Assembly: GCA_009784085.1 (NCBI GenBank)
Contig: WRCJ01000001.1
Span: 1-64,000, forward strand
Length of the DNA: 64,000 nucleotides
Reading direction: 5' to 3'
Source of the DNA: Oscillospiraceae bacterium
GTDB lineage: Bacteria; Bacillota; Clostridia; Oscillospirales; UBA929
Under the pieces are notes generated by a model. It was not told the origin of the DNA. It made no database searches and worked only from the letters and a program-made list of their open reading frames with translations. A program made the translations under genes and the position numbers. Shown in pieces: positions 1-8,318 of the stretch. Position 1 is the first letter of the stretch. Each line of letters opens with the position of its first letter.

Positions 1-924
1 CCGGTGGCCATGCATCCACGAAACACTGGTGGCGTTTACCGTAAAATAGAGCGGCGTCATGTCTGAGTTGACCAACCGGATGGCCGCTTGCGCAAAGCCC
101 TTTTGCAGGGCCTCCCGAATGAGTTTCTCCCTCGCTTCCATGGTCACTGTCCCGTCTGGCTGATGCTCGGGCTGGAACAGATAGTATTCCTCGTCAAACT
201 CCTCTTTTGACAACCCTTCCGGAATGCCAAATACCCGGGCTACCTCGCTATTGTACGCAACAATATCGCCGTTTTCATCCCATATCATGCAGGGCAGCAT
301 GGTTGAATACAGCAAGTCGTTCAAGCGTTGTTCCGCTTCTTCCAGCCGCAAATCCGTGATATCCTGCGCGAAGACAAATATGCCTTCATCCCCATCTCTG
401 GCCCCATCTCTGTCCCTGGCCCCATCTCTGTCGAGCGCGATTCGTCTATAGGTAATCCGATAGATGCGGCTTTCCCCGGACGGCCATATGATAACATCAT
501 CCTCGAAGAAATCGTTTTCTCCGGACATGACGCGCGAAATCCTGCGGGACGCTTTCCTGAAAAAATCAGAGTTTTCAAACAATTTGCATGCATCGAGAAC
601 CGACATGCCAATAAACCCGCCGTTATCCCCATGATCCCCATTGTCCCCGTTGCCCCCATTGCCCCTATTGTCCGGAACGCCCGCCAGGGTTAAGAGGCTG
701 TCGCTATAGTAGAGGATTTTCGTGTCGGGATCCAGCAGCAGGGAATAGCTGAACGCACTGTCCATCAGGGCCTTGAAATAATGGTTGATCTTTCCAGGTT
801 CTTGTGCGCCGGTTTTTTGCACGCCTGTTTCTTGTGCGCCTGTTTCTTGTGCGCCTGTTTCTTGTACCTGCCCCCCTGTGGGTTCATCCACAGTGCGCGA
901 ACGATTGGTCATTTCATCAGGCAC
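1..924 (-). CDS. PAS-domain sensor/signalling protein, C-terminus beyond the left edge
   Basis: The minus-strand frame is open from the window edge to a GTG at 924, which follows an AGGGGG ribosome site by 6 nt. An ATG at 912 is the alternative start. The product begins with a QETGA-type repeat, then a PAS-like region (INHYFKALMDSAFSYSLLLD, later IFVFAQDITDLRLEEAEQRL), then a second PAS-like domain (LPCMIWDENGDIVAYNSEVA). PAS domains usually bind small ligands or sense redox state; the output domain lies outside the window, so a histidine kinase, cyclase or regulator are all possible. Three low-complexity inserts (plus positions about 395-433, 611-680 and 802-873) interrupt it, the middle one rich in Gly/Asn/Asp inside the first PAS region. 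Confidence 0.7.
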   Translation of the reverse strand, partial: MPDEMTNRSRTVDEPTGGQVQETGAQETGAQETGVQKTGAQEPGKINHYFKALMDSAFSYSLLLDPDTKILYYSDSLLTLAGVPDNRGNGGNGDNGDHGDNGGFIGMSVLDACKLFENSDFFRKASRRISRVMSGENDFFEDDVIIWPSGESRIYRITYRRIALDRDGARDRDGARDGDEGIFVFAQDITDLRLEEAEQRLNDLLYSTMLPCMIWDENGDIVAYNSEVARVFGIPEGLSKEEFDEEYYLFQPEHQPDGTVTMEAREKLIREALQKGFAQAAIRLVNSDMTPLYFTVNATSVSWMHGHR

Positions 925-1103
925 TCACATCCCCCTTTTCTCGTTCACGTTCCGATGTGCCAGCATACCACTGTGCCAGCATACCTCCGATATATCGTAT
1001 ATCGTGAAAATCTTGTCGTTTGTTAAGGTTGGATCTGCCCTCGGCGGGGGCGCCCCTACTGCATGTGTATTGTCGGGTCAACAACATCGGGTCAACTTGT
1101 ATC

Positions 1104-1132
1104 TTGCGGTATGGGCGTAAATGTGGTATCAT
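1104..1132 (+). promoter_or_regulatory. Putative sigma70-type promoter TTGCGG-17-TATCAT
   Basis: TTGCGG at 1104-1109 is separated by 17 bp from TATCAT at 1127-1132. It sits just upstream of the AGAGGGGG site that could serve the TTG start at 1156. The same hexamers and spacing, followed by GCA, recur at 31605-31633. Confidence 0.45.
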
Positions 1133-1155
1133 GCAAGTATAGAGGGGGCTTTGCT

Positions 1156-1446
1156 TTGACGGAACTAAAACAGCTTGAAGCATTGGCGGTGCCTGTCGTG
1201 AAACAAGCCATCGGAGCATACCGCGAAGTAATGATATCCCCCGAATTTCGTGAATTGGAACGTCTGCGGGCTGACGCTCTCCATAATGAAGCGGCGGCTC
1301 TACGTAATGCGCGGAGCGAAGGTAGGGCTGAAGGAATGTTTAGTGTGGCTCGTAATCTTTTAGAAATGAATATGCCACTTGACCAAATTACCACGGCCAC
1401 CGGGCTGACCCACGCCGAAGTGGAAGCCTTACGGGACGCCAACTGA
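1156..1446 (+). pseudogene. 3' fragment of an Rpn-family (recombination-promoting nuclease/putative transposase) gene, copy 1
   Basis: The frame encodes only the C-terminal helical segment typical of the Rpn/PD-(D/E)XK transposase-like family: YREVMISPEFRELERLRADA, then ALHNEAAALRNA..EGRAEG, then a LPxxQI-type tail ending AEVEALRDAN. The nuclease domain that should precede it is absent. A TTG at 1156 has a GAGGGGG site 7 nt upstream and a promoter-like pair before that, so a 96-residue product could be made. It is a near-duplicate of the fragment at 2264-2629. It is most likely a decayed remnant, though expression as a small protein cannot be excluded. Confidence 0.7.
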
Positions 1447-1466
1447 ATTAGCGTCCCGCCCCCTTT
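1162..1466 (+). repeat. 305-bp direct repeat, copy 1
   Basis: It aligns without gaps, at a constant offset of 1183 bp, with 2345-2649. By eye about 31 of 305 positions differ, roughly 90% identity. The repeat covers the Rpn C-terminal coding region plus the following GTTAGCGTCCCGCCCCCTT-like tail. Confidence 0.85.
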
Positions 1467-1522
1467 TTTGTAAGTTTATATCCTGCGTCCGTGAGGGTGC
1501 CCGTTTCGGCGTTATATCCGAA

Positions 1523-2233
1523 ATGATTCGTGATATGGCAACAAAGGATTCCTTGGCACGGTGTAGCAGAGAGCAATTGGCACTTATTATTTTTGGAGAA
1601 AACGATATGAACGAAAAAACAAGGAAAAGAGTAATGGACTATTTTTGTGGCTTCAACGGCAATCCTATTGAACAGTGTGCGAGATTAGCATATGGTGATC
1701 TTCGTCGTACGCTGCGAGGCATCGGAGATCTACCGGATAAAGAATCTTATGTCAGCAGCATATGCAAAATTATTTCAGACCGCATAGATAGCAACGAACC
1801 GATATATGACTTTAACAAATGGCATGATGGTGTCTGCAACGAAATAATAACAGCGTCAGAAAACTTCCCGCAATTTAAGGATAAAGTTACAATGTCGTCC
1901 TACAACAAGCACTTTCATTATGGTCAAGCCCAAAAATGGCTTAATGTCGCATTCAAAAATATGGTGATTTTTGAACTTCATGATAAATATCCGAAGCTTG
2001 AGCGAACTAAAAAACACCTGCACATTCCCGTTGACCAGTATATAATCAACGGGGTAGCCAAAGAGTTCGGTGAAAAAAGGCCGAAAAATGCACCTTATGC
2101 ATGGAGCAGATGGAATCGTGAACAGTATATTGGATATCAGAAGGCCTTGAAAAACAGAATTCCATCCGATAAGCCTCCGATTGAGTGGGAAATAGAGAAT
2201 TGGCCGAGATTTAAGAAAGAGTTGTCATTATGA
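1523..2233 (+). CDS. Uncharacterised protein between two Rpn remnants
   Basis: I do not recognise a named function. The 236-residue product (from ATG 1523) is soluble-looking, with no membrane segment. It has aromatic-rich motifs HYGQAQKWLNVAFKN, HIPVDQYI, AYAWSRWN and PIEWEIENWPRF, which I recall from an unnamed family scattered in Firmicutes. No good ribosome site precedes 1523 or the ATG at 1535. An ATG at 1608 follows TGGAG by 8 nt, so the real protein may be 208 residues. Codon use is clearly more AT-rich than the flanking core genes, and the gene sits exactly between two direct repeats, which suggests horizontal acquisition. Confidence 0.6.
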   Translation: MIRDMATKDSLARCSREQLALIIFGENDMNEKTRKRVMDYFCGFNGNPIEQCARLAYGDLRRTLRGIGDLPDKESYVSSICKIISDRIDSNEPIYDFNKWHDGVCNEIITASENFPQFKDKVTMSSYNKHFHYGQAQKWLNVAFKNMVIFELHDKYPKLERTKKHLHIPVDQYIINGVAKEFGEKRPKNAPYAWSRWNREQYIGYQKALKNRIPSDKPPIEWEIENWPRFKKELSL

Positions 2234-2263
2234 ATCTGTCGTAAAAGTGCTGTTTATTATGAG

Positions 2264-2629
2264 GTGCGGAAACTCCCAAAAGACATTGATACTGAAAACG
2301 AATTGGAGCTTATGCTGTCGCTGTTCCGGGCAAAAACGGAAGAAGAACTAAAACAGCTTGAAGCATTGGAGGTGCCTGTCGTGAAACAAGCAATCGGAGC
2401 ATACCGCGAAGTAATGATATCCCCAGAATTTCGCGAGTTAGAACGTCTGCGGGCTGACGCTCTCCATAATGAAGCGTCGGCATTGCGTAACGCTGAACAG
2501 AAAGGCAGGGCCGAAGGACTGCTTAATGTGGCTCGTAATCTTTTAGAAATGAATATGCCACTTGACCAAATTACCACGGCCACCGGGCTAACCCGCGCCG
2601 AAGTGGAAGCCTTACGGAACGCTAACTAA
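2264..2629 (+). pseudogene. 3' fragment of an Rpn-family gene, copy 2
   Basis: This is longer at the N-terminal side than copy 1. It starts at a GTG and keeps the KLPKDIDTENELELMLSLFR segment that in full-length family members links the nuclease domain to the helical tail, followed by the same YREVMISPEFRELERLRADA tail. The PD-(D/E)XK nuclease core is missing upstream, where the unknown ORF ends at 2233. I treat it as a truncated gene left by duplication or insertion. Confidence 0.7.
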
Positions 2630-2649
2630 GTTAGCGTCCCGCCCCCTTT
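2345..2649 (+). repeat. 305-bp direct repeat, copy 2
   Basis: Partner of 1162-1466 (offset 1183 bp, no gaps). The copies differ mostly in one 8-bp block in the middle (1297-1330 region versus the same region in copy 2) and at scattered third codon positions, so both may have been under coding selection for some time. Confidence 0.85.
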
Positions 2650-2692
2650 ATGTCTTCGCATAGGGGATAAGCAAGCGGAAGGAGATGCTTTC

Positions 2693-3376
2693 GTGACAGG
2701 CACACTTGTCAATATGGCCTCAATACTGGTGGGAGGCGGGCTCGGCCTATTGTTCCGGGGGAAAATCCCCCCCAAGATGTCGGAGGGGATTACCAAAGCC
2801 CTCGGCCTTTGTGTATGCGTCATCGGTGTCTCAGGCGCCCTGCAGGGCGACACGATGCTACTGGTGTCCTCCCTGGCCCTCGGCGCGTTGACCGGCGAAC
2901 TCCTGCACATTGACGCGGGGCTAAATCGCTTCGGCGACTGGCTACAGAAAAAATTTAGCCGCAGCGATAAAAAATCCACCTTCTCCGAAGGTTTTGTCAC
3001 GACGACGCTATTGTTCTGCGTGGGCGCTATGGCCATTGTCGGTTCCATCGACAGCGGGCTCAGGGGCGATCGCAGTATCATTTTCACAAAATCCATCCTG
3101 GATGGCTTCAGCGCCATGTTGTTTGCCTCAACGCTGGGCTATGGCGTGTTGTTCTCGGCGGTCACTGTCCTTGTCTATCAGGGAAGCATAGAAATCTTCG
3201 CGGGCGCCTTGCAGAATATCCTGACACCCGCGCTGGTCACGCAGATTTCCGCGGCAGGGAGCGTGATGATATTGGGGATCGGGCTGATCATGACGGTAAA
3301 CATCCGGTTGAAGGTGGCCAACTTGCTGCCCGGGCTGTTGTTTGCGGTGGCTTATTATTACCTGTTCTTGCAATAA
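2693..3376 (+). CDS. DUF554 family integral membrane protein
   Basis: 227 residues starting at a GTG preceded by GGAAGGAG. The opening GTLVNMASILVGGGLGLLFR and the later GALTGELLHIDAGLNRFGDWL are characteristic of DUF554 (YdfK/YqgA-like) proteins, which carry about seven membrane helices and have no established biochemical function. Hydrophobic segments run through most of the length, with a short charged stretch (LQKKFSRSDKK) after the first third, probably a cytoplasmic loop. It appears monocistronic: a strong promoter for the next gene follows. Confidence 0.85.
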   Translation: MTGTLVNMASILVGGGLGLLFRGKIPPKMSEGITKALGLCVCVIGVSGALQGDTMLLVSSLALGALTGELLHIDAGLNRFGDWLQKKFSRSDKKSTFSEGFVTTTLLFCVGAMAIVGSIDSGLRGDRSIIFTKSILDGFSAMLFASTLGYGVLFSAVTVLVYQGSIEIFAGALQNILTPALVTQISAAGSVMILGIGLIMTVNIRLKVANLLPGLLFAVAYYYLFLQ

Positions 3377-3404
3377 ATGCAGTAAAAACAGAGGTAAAAT
3401 TTTG

Positions 3405-3433
3405 TTGCCCTCCATAGGCAACTGTGCTATAAT
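3405..3433 (+). promoter_or_regulatory. Promoter TTGCCC-17-TATAAT with an internal inverted repeat
   Basis: TTGCCC (3405-3410) and a perfect TATAAT (3428-3433) are 17 bp apart, about 90 bp before the tyrosine phenol-lyase-like gene. GTTGCC (3404-3409) and GGCAAC (3417-3422) form a perfect 6-bp inverted repeat with a 7-bp centre, covering the -35 and part of the spacer: a possible operator. Confidence 0.65.
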
Positions 3434-3522
3434 GGAGACGTAGCATGGCAGGTGTGTTGCAGTTAGACAACGCACAGCAAGTAGTAATTTTGTAGTACGG
3501 TAGTACGGAAAGGAGCACCCTC

Positions 3523-4968
3523 GTGCAAAAAATCAAATTTTATGGCGACCCTGTCCCCCTGGAGATGCATAAAGTCCGCATCGTCCAAAAGCTCAACCTG
3601 ATCCCCATCGAAGAGCGCGTCAAGGCCGTGACCGACGCCGGCAACAATACCTTCCTCCTGCAAAACAAGGATGTCTTTATCGACATGCTCACCGACAGCG
3701 GCGTGAACGCCATGAGCGACCGTCAGCTCAGCGCCATGATGGTCGCCGACGACTCATACGCCGGCAGCGCCACCCACACGAAACTGGAAAGCAAGATTCA
3801 GGAGTATTTCGGCAAGACGTATTTCCTCCCCGCCCATCAGGGGCGCGCCTGCGAGCACCTGCTGGCCAAAGTGTTCGTCAAGCCGGGCGACATCATGATA
3901 ACCAATTACCATTTCACCACCACCAAAGCGCATGTCCTGCTGGCAGGCGGCACGGTGAAGGAGCTGTACTATCCCGACGCTTTGGATCCCGAGAGCGACA
4001 ACCCCTTCAAGGGGAACATGCCGCCCGATCGGCTCAGGGAGGCTATCGCGGAGTACGGCCGTGATCGCATTGCCTTTGTGCGCATGGAATCCGGCACCAA
4101 TCTCATCGGCGGCCAGCCATTTTCCTTGGGCAACCTGAAAGAGATATACCAAATCTGCCAGGAGCATGGCCTTCCGCTGGTGCAGGACATGAGCCTGTTG
4201 GCTGACAACCTGTATTTTATCAAAGAGCGCGAGCCCGCATACAAGGACGCCGAGATTTGCGACATCGCGAGGGAGCTGTCCGACAACACCGACATCATCT
4301 ATTTCTCGGCCCGCAAACTGGGCCATGCCCGGGGCGGCGGCCTTTGCACAAGCGACCGCGATTACTATTTGAAGCTTCGCGACTTGGTTCCCATCTATGA
4401 GGGCTTCCTGACCTACGGCGGCATGAGCGTGCGCGAAATCGAGGCGATCGCCGTTGGCCTTGAAGAGACCATGGACTATGAGATGATCAACCAAGGGCCG
4501 GAGTTTATCGCCTTCATGGTCGGCGAGTTGAACAAACGGGGCGTGCCCGTGGTGAATCCGGCGGGCGGCTTGGGTTGCCACCTGGATGCCATGCGCTTTG
4601 TCGATCATGTCCCGCAGTCTGAGTATCCTGCGGGCGCGCTGGGTTCTGCTTTGATGATTGCCGGCAGTATCCGGGGCATGGAACGCGGCACCCTTTCGGA
4701 GGAACGCAATCCCGATGGATCCGAGCATTACTCCAACATGGAGCTCTTGCGTTTGGCGTTGCCCCGCAGGGTCTTCACCCTCTCGCAGATCAAGTATGCC
4801 ATCGACCGGGTCACTTGGCTCTACGAGAATCGCCACTTGGTCGGCGGCCTGAAGTTCCTGGAGGAGCCAAAAATGCTGCGCTTCTTCGTCGGCCGGCTGG
4901 CGCCGGTGTCCGACTGGCAGGAAAAACTGGTGGCTAAGTTCAAAGAGGACTTTGGGGACAGCCTGTAA
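3523..4968 (+). CDS. Beta-eliminating lyase, tyrosine phenol-lyase-like (PLP enzyme)
   Basis: 481 residues; GTG start 8 nt after AAAGGAG. This is the tyrosine phenol-lyase (TPL)/tryptophanase fold-I PLP family: LTDSGVNAMSD near the N-terminus, HQGRACEHLL, and YFSARKLG carrying the Schiff-base lysine. In Citrobacter TPL numbering the residues that separate TPL from tryptophanase look TPL-like: FTTT (Thr124), MERG (Arg381) and LRFF (Phe448). PRR (Arg404) is also kept. TPL cleaves tyrosine to phenol, pyruvate and ammonia. Unusually, the conserved PLP-contacting Arg217 (DATR) is replaced: the segment reads DMSLL. Activity or substrate may therefore differ. It stands alone between its own promoter and a strong terminator. 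Confidence 0.8.
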   Translation: MQKIKFYGDPVPLEMHKVRIVQKLNLIPIEERVKAVTDAGNNTFLLQNKDVFIDMLTDSGVNAMSDRQLSAMMVADDSYAGSATHTKLESKIQEYFGKTYFLPAHQGRACEHLLAKVFVKPGDIMITNYHFTTTKAHVLLAGGTVKELYYPDALDPESDNPFKGNMPPDRLREAIAEYGRDRIAFVRMESGTNLIGGQPFSLGNLKEIYQICQEHGLPLVQDMSLLADNLYFIKEREPAYKDAEICDIARELSDNTDIIYFSARKLGHARGGGLCTSDRDYYLKLRDLVPIYEGFLTYGGMSVREIEAIAVGLEETMDYEMINQGPEFIAFMVGELNKRGVPVVNPAGGLGCHLDAMRFVDHVPQSEYPAGALGSALMIAGSIRGMERGTLSEERNPDGSEHYSNMELLRLALPRRVFTLSQIKYAIDRVTWLYENRHLVGGLKFLEEPKMLRFFVGRLAPVSDWQEKLVAKFKEDFGDSL

Positions 4969-5030
4969 GCCTATAAGCGTTAATGGGCAAAGGACGAAGC
5001 GATTCAAGGATGCCTCAATAATGTAAACAA

Positions 5031-5075
5031 GCGCGAAAGTATGGGCGCTGACCCATGCTTTCGCGCTTAAGTTTT
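5031..5075 (+). terminator. Rho-independent terminator after the lyase gene
   Basis: A 15-bp stem (5031-5045 with 5052-5066, one G-T wobble) with a 6-nt loop is followed by TTAAGTTTT. It closes the lyase transcription unit before the P-type ATPase. Confidence 0.85.
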
Positions 5076-5116
5076 ATATAAATGATAAATGTTAAAGGGG
5101 AAAGAGAGGGTAGGGA

Positions 5117-7825
5117 ATGGCTGTCTATCTAAAACCCACGGAAACCGTGCTGCAAGAACTTGACACAAACAAGGCCGGATTGACGCGGGAGGAAGCGGCC
5201 CGGCGGCTCGTAGAAAACGGCGGCAACGAGCTGGCAAAGGCCAAGAAGAAGGGCATCCCCCGCCGCTTTTTGGAGCAACTCATCAACCCGATGGTGCTGG
5301 TGCTGATTGCCGCCGCCGCAGTTTCTGTCGTCTTGGCTGCGCTGGAGGGCGGGAACCTGCATGAATATGCGGAAGCGGGCATTATCCTTGTGGTTGTCTT
5401 GCTCAATAGCATACTCGGCGTTTTTCAGGAGAACAAGGCGGAAAAAGCCATTGAAGCCTTACAGGAAATGAGCGCCGCCACCGCCAAAGTCCGGCGCGGC
5501 GGCGACGTAGCGCGGATTCCGGCTAGGGAGCTTGTCGTGGGCGACATTGTCCTGTTGGAGGCCGGCGACGCTGTCCCCGCCGATATACGCCTGTTGCAAT
5601 GCGCCAGCCTCCAAATTGAGGAAGCCGCCCTGACGGGCGAGTCAGTCCCCGTGGGGAAAATAACCTCCGCCTTGCGCGGCGACGATTCCGGCGCCGCTTC
5701 CGACGGTGATTCCGGCGGTGATTCTGGCGGCGTGACCTTGGGCGATCGCCGGAATATGGCGTATATGGGTTCGGACGTAACCTATGGGCGGGGCGAGGGC
5801 GTCGTCGCCGCCGTGGGCATGGATACCGAGATGGGCAAAATCGCGGGGATTATCCAGAGCACCGCGGAGGGGGAAACGCCCTTGCAAAGGCGCCTTTCCC
5901 AGTTAAGCAAGATACTCAGCATCCTGGTGCTCGGCATATGCGCGGTGATTTTCGTGGTCCAGCTCATCCGCGCGGGAGAAATCAGCACCGATGTTATCAT
6001 GCCCAGCTTTATGCTGGCGGTGTCCCTGGCGGTCGCCGCTATCCCGGAGGGGCTTGCGGCTGTCATCACCATCGTGCTTTCCATCGGCGTGACCAACATG
6101 GCGAAACGCAACGCCATCATCCGCCGCCTGCCTGCGGTAGAAACCCTTGGATGTACGCAGATTATCTGTTCTGACAAGACGGGTACGCTGACGCAGAACA
6201 AGATGACGGTCGTGGAGAGTTATGGCGACGAGAAGCTGGTTGCAAAGGCGATGGCCCTGTGTTGCGATTCCCAGCTTTCCCAAGATGGCGAGATCATGGG
6301 CGACCCTACCGAAAACGCGCTCGTGGCGCATGCGCTTGCAAATGGGCTCGATAAAAACGCGCTCGCGGATCAATTCCCCCGCGTCGCCGAGGCGCCCTTT
6401 GACAGCGCCCGCAAACTGATGTCCACCATCCATAAAACGCCCAGGGGGTTCGTCCAATTTACCAAAGGCGCGCCCGAAGAGGTGTTGCGGGTTTGTTCCC
6501 ATGCGCTTGTGGAGGGGAACACCGGGGACACCGGGGGCGCCGCGCCGGTACCCATGGTGCCCATGGCGCCCATGGTACCCATGTCGATAGGTATCTTGGA
6601 GAAAATAGACGCGCAAAACATGGATTACGCGAACCGGGCGTTGCGCGTGCTTGCTTGCGCCTATAAAGAGTACGACACGCTTCCCGTAAGCTGCGGCCCG
6701 GCGGATATCGAAAGCGGCATGACCTTTGTCGGATTGACGGCTATGATCGACCCTGTTCGCCCGGAGGCCAAAGCGGCGGTGGATTCCTGCAACAGCTCCG
6801 GCATCAAGGTGGTGATGATCACCGGCGACCATAAGGACACGGCTATCGCCATCGCGAGGGATCTTGGGATTATCACAAGCATGGATCAAGCCATCACGGG
6901 GCGCGAGCTGGAGAAGCTGTCCGATGACGAATTCGAAGACCGGATTGAGAATATCTTTGTCTATGCGCGCGTTCAGCCGGATCATAAGGTGCGTATTGTC
7001 AATATGTGGAAACACAAAGGATATATCACCGCCATGACCGGCGACGGCGTAAACGACGCGCCGGCTATCAAATCCGGCGATATCGGCGTGGGGATGGGCA
7101 TCACCGGCACGGACGTAACGAAGAATGTCGCCGACATGGTGCTGTCGGACGATAATTTCGCCACGATCGTCGCTGCGGTGGAGGAAGGCCGCAGGATCTA
7201 CGAAAATATCAAAAAGACCATCCAGTTTTTATTGTCTTCCAATGCAAGCGAGGTCTTATCGATTTTTATTGCCATATTGATGGGCTTTGAACTGTTTTTG
7301 CCGATCCATCTGCTGTATATCAACTTGATTACCGATAGCATCCCCGCTATCGCCCTCGGCATGGACCCCGCTGAATCCGGTATCATGGAGCAACCGCCAA
7401 GGGGGCGGAAGGAAGGGATTTTCTCGGACGGCCTTGGTTTCGATACCCTATATCAAGGGGTTCTCATCACGATACTGACCCTGGCCGCCTATTTTATTGT
7501 GGATATTTGGGAAGGCCATACCGCTGCGATGACGGCGGCTTTCTACACGATGTCCATGAGTGAAGTCTTCCACGCAGTCAATTTGCGCTCTAGGAAGCAA
7601 AATATTTTTACCCTGAAAACAACCAACAAGCTCATGTGGGGCGCGATAGGGCTTTCGCTTGTCTTGACGCTTACGGTGATCTATGTGCCTGCTCTTGCCG
7701 ATGTCTTCTCCTTGCAGGCGTTGACCCTCGCGGATTTGGCTCTCACGACGGGGCTTTCGCTTACGATAATCCCGATGGTCGAGGCGGTCAAGGCCATCTT
7801 GCGGTGGGTGCGCAGGCTTCGATAG
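5117..7825 (+). CDS. P-type Ca2+-transporting ATPase (type IIA, PMR1/SERCA-like)
   Basis: 902 residues. It shows the cation-ATPase N-terminus, TGES in the actuator domain, DKTGTLTQNKM with the phosphorylated Asp, and GDGVNDAPAIK in the hinge. Likely Ca2+ ligands are present: AIPEGLAAVIT (M4), SSNASEVLSIF (M5) and NLITDSIPAIALG (M6). It pumps Ca2+ out of the cytoplasm using ATP. Two insertions are atypical: an Asp/Gly/Ser-rich stretch (about nt 5680-5745, actuator domain) and an APVPMVPMAPMVPM stretch (about nt 6527-6590, nucleotide-binding domain), both made of tandem DNA repeats and probably surface loops. Ribosome site AGAGAGGGTAGGG. Probably monocistronic. Confidence 0.93.
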   Translation: MAVYLKPTETVLQELDTNKAGLTREEAARRLVENGGNELAKAKKKGIPRRFLEQLINPMVLVLIAAAAVSVVLAALEGGNLHEYAEAGIILVVVLLNSILGVFQENKAEKAIEALQEMSAATAKVRRGGDVARIPARELVVGDIVLLEAGDAVPADIRLLQCASLQIEEAALTGESVPVGKITSALRGDDSGAASDGDSGGDSGGVTLGDRRNMAYMGSDVTYGRGEGVVAAVGMDTEMGKIAGIIQSTAEGETPLQRRLSQLSKILSILVLGICAVIFVVQLIRAGEISTDVIMPSFMLAVSLAVAAIPEGLAAVITIVLSIGVTNMAKRNAIIRRLPAVETLGCTQIICSDKTGTLTQNKMTVVESYGDEKLVAKAMALCCDSQLSQDGEIMGDPTENALVAHALANGLDKNALADQFPRVAEAPFDSARKLMSTIHKTPRGFVQFTKGAPEEVLRVCSHALVEGNTGDTGGAAPVPMVPMAPMVPMSIGILEKIDAQNMDYANRALRVLACAYKEYDTLPVSCGPADIESGMTFVGLTAMIDPVRPEAKAAVDSCNSSGIKVVMITGDHKDTAIAIARDLGIITSMDQAITGRELEKLSDDEFEDRIENIFVYARVQPDHKVRIVNMWKHKGYITAMTGDGVNDAPAIKSGDIGVGMGITGTDVTKNVADMVLSDDNFATIVAAVEEGRRIYENIKKTIQFLLSSNASEVLSIFIAILMGFELFLPIHLLYINLITDSIPAIALGMDPAESGIMEQPPRGRKEGIFSDGLGFDTLYQGVLITILTLAAYFIVDIWEGHTAAMTAAFYTMSMSEVFHAVNLRSRKQNIFTLKTTNKLMWGAIGLSLVLTLTVIYVPALADVFSLQALTLADLALTTGLSLTIIPMVEAVKAILRWVRRLR

Positions 7826-7922
7826 ACATAGCAACATGGCAACATGGCAACATGGCATGGCTCGATAATACATTTTATTGCGGTTATCGCGTCGCCCAAT
7901 ACTCATTTGGGGTTGGTATATC

Positions 7923-8318
7923 ATGCAAATCGATGATGCACTCATCGCCTATCTGGAGGACTTGAGCTACCTCTCGCTTACGGATGGGGAAAAACTGCGA
8001 TTGCGCGGGGATTTGGAGAAAATCCTCACAAGCATGGCGCGGCTTGGGGCTGTGCCCACCGACGGCGTGCCGGAGCGGAGCCATCCCTTCGATCATGTCA
8101 ACGCCTTTCGGGAGGATGGGGCGAAGGCCTCCTGCGACCGTCAGTTGATACTCCGAAACGCGCCGGGTGGCAACAGCGGCAACAACGGCAACAGCGAATT
8201 CTTCGTCGCCCCACAAACGGTGGACTATGATGAGGGCGCCGAGGCCGGCGCAGGGGGCGGCATCGGGGGCCCCGCCGAGGTCGGCACCGAGCCCCCCGCA
8301 CCGCCGGAGGTGGAATAA
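7923..8318 (+). CDS. gatC: Aspartyl/glutamyl-tRNA amidotransferase subunit C
   Basis: 131 residues; the ATG at 7923 gives the family-like start MQIDDALIAYLEDLSYLSLTD. GatC stabilises the GatAB complex that converts misacylated Glu-tRNAGln/Asp-tRNAAsn to the correct amide. The core (LEDLSYLSL..., ERSHPF) is normal. The region after LILRNAP carries a NSGNNGN repeat, and the C-terminus is extended by a Gly/Ala/Pro/Glu-rich tail (about nt 8233-8315) beyond where GatC usually ends. Its stop shares one base with the gatA start (TAATG), indicating translational coupling in gatCAB. The spacer before it (7826-7922) has a CAACATGG tandem repeat. Confidence 0.88.
   Translation: MQIDDALIAYLEDLSYLSLTDGEKLRLRGDLEKILTSMARLGAVPTDGVPERSHPFDHVNAFREDGAKASCDRQLILRNAPGGNSGNNGNSEFFVAPQTVDYDEGAEAGAGGGIGGPAEVGTEPPAPPEVE

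Noticed and set aside
917..1219. 100-codon minus-strand ORF, or 21-codon leader, before the PAS gene
   Set aside because: No family match; the ribosome site is 1 nt from its inner ATG, too close for normal initiation.
3523..4968. Tryptophanase call for the lyase
   Set aside because: Residues equivalent to TPL Thr124, Arg381 and Phe448 are TPL-type instead of tryptophanase Asp, Ile and His.
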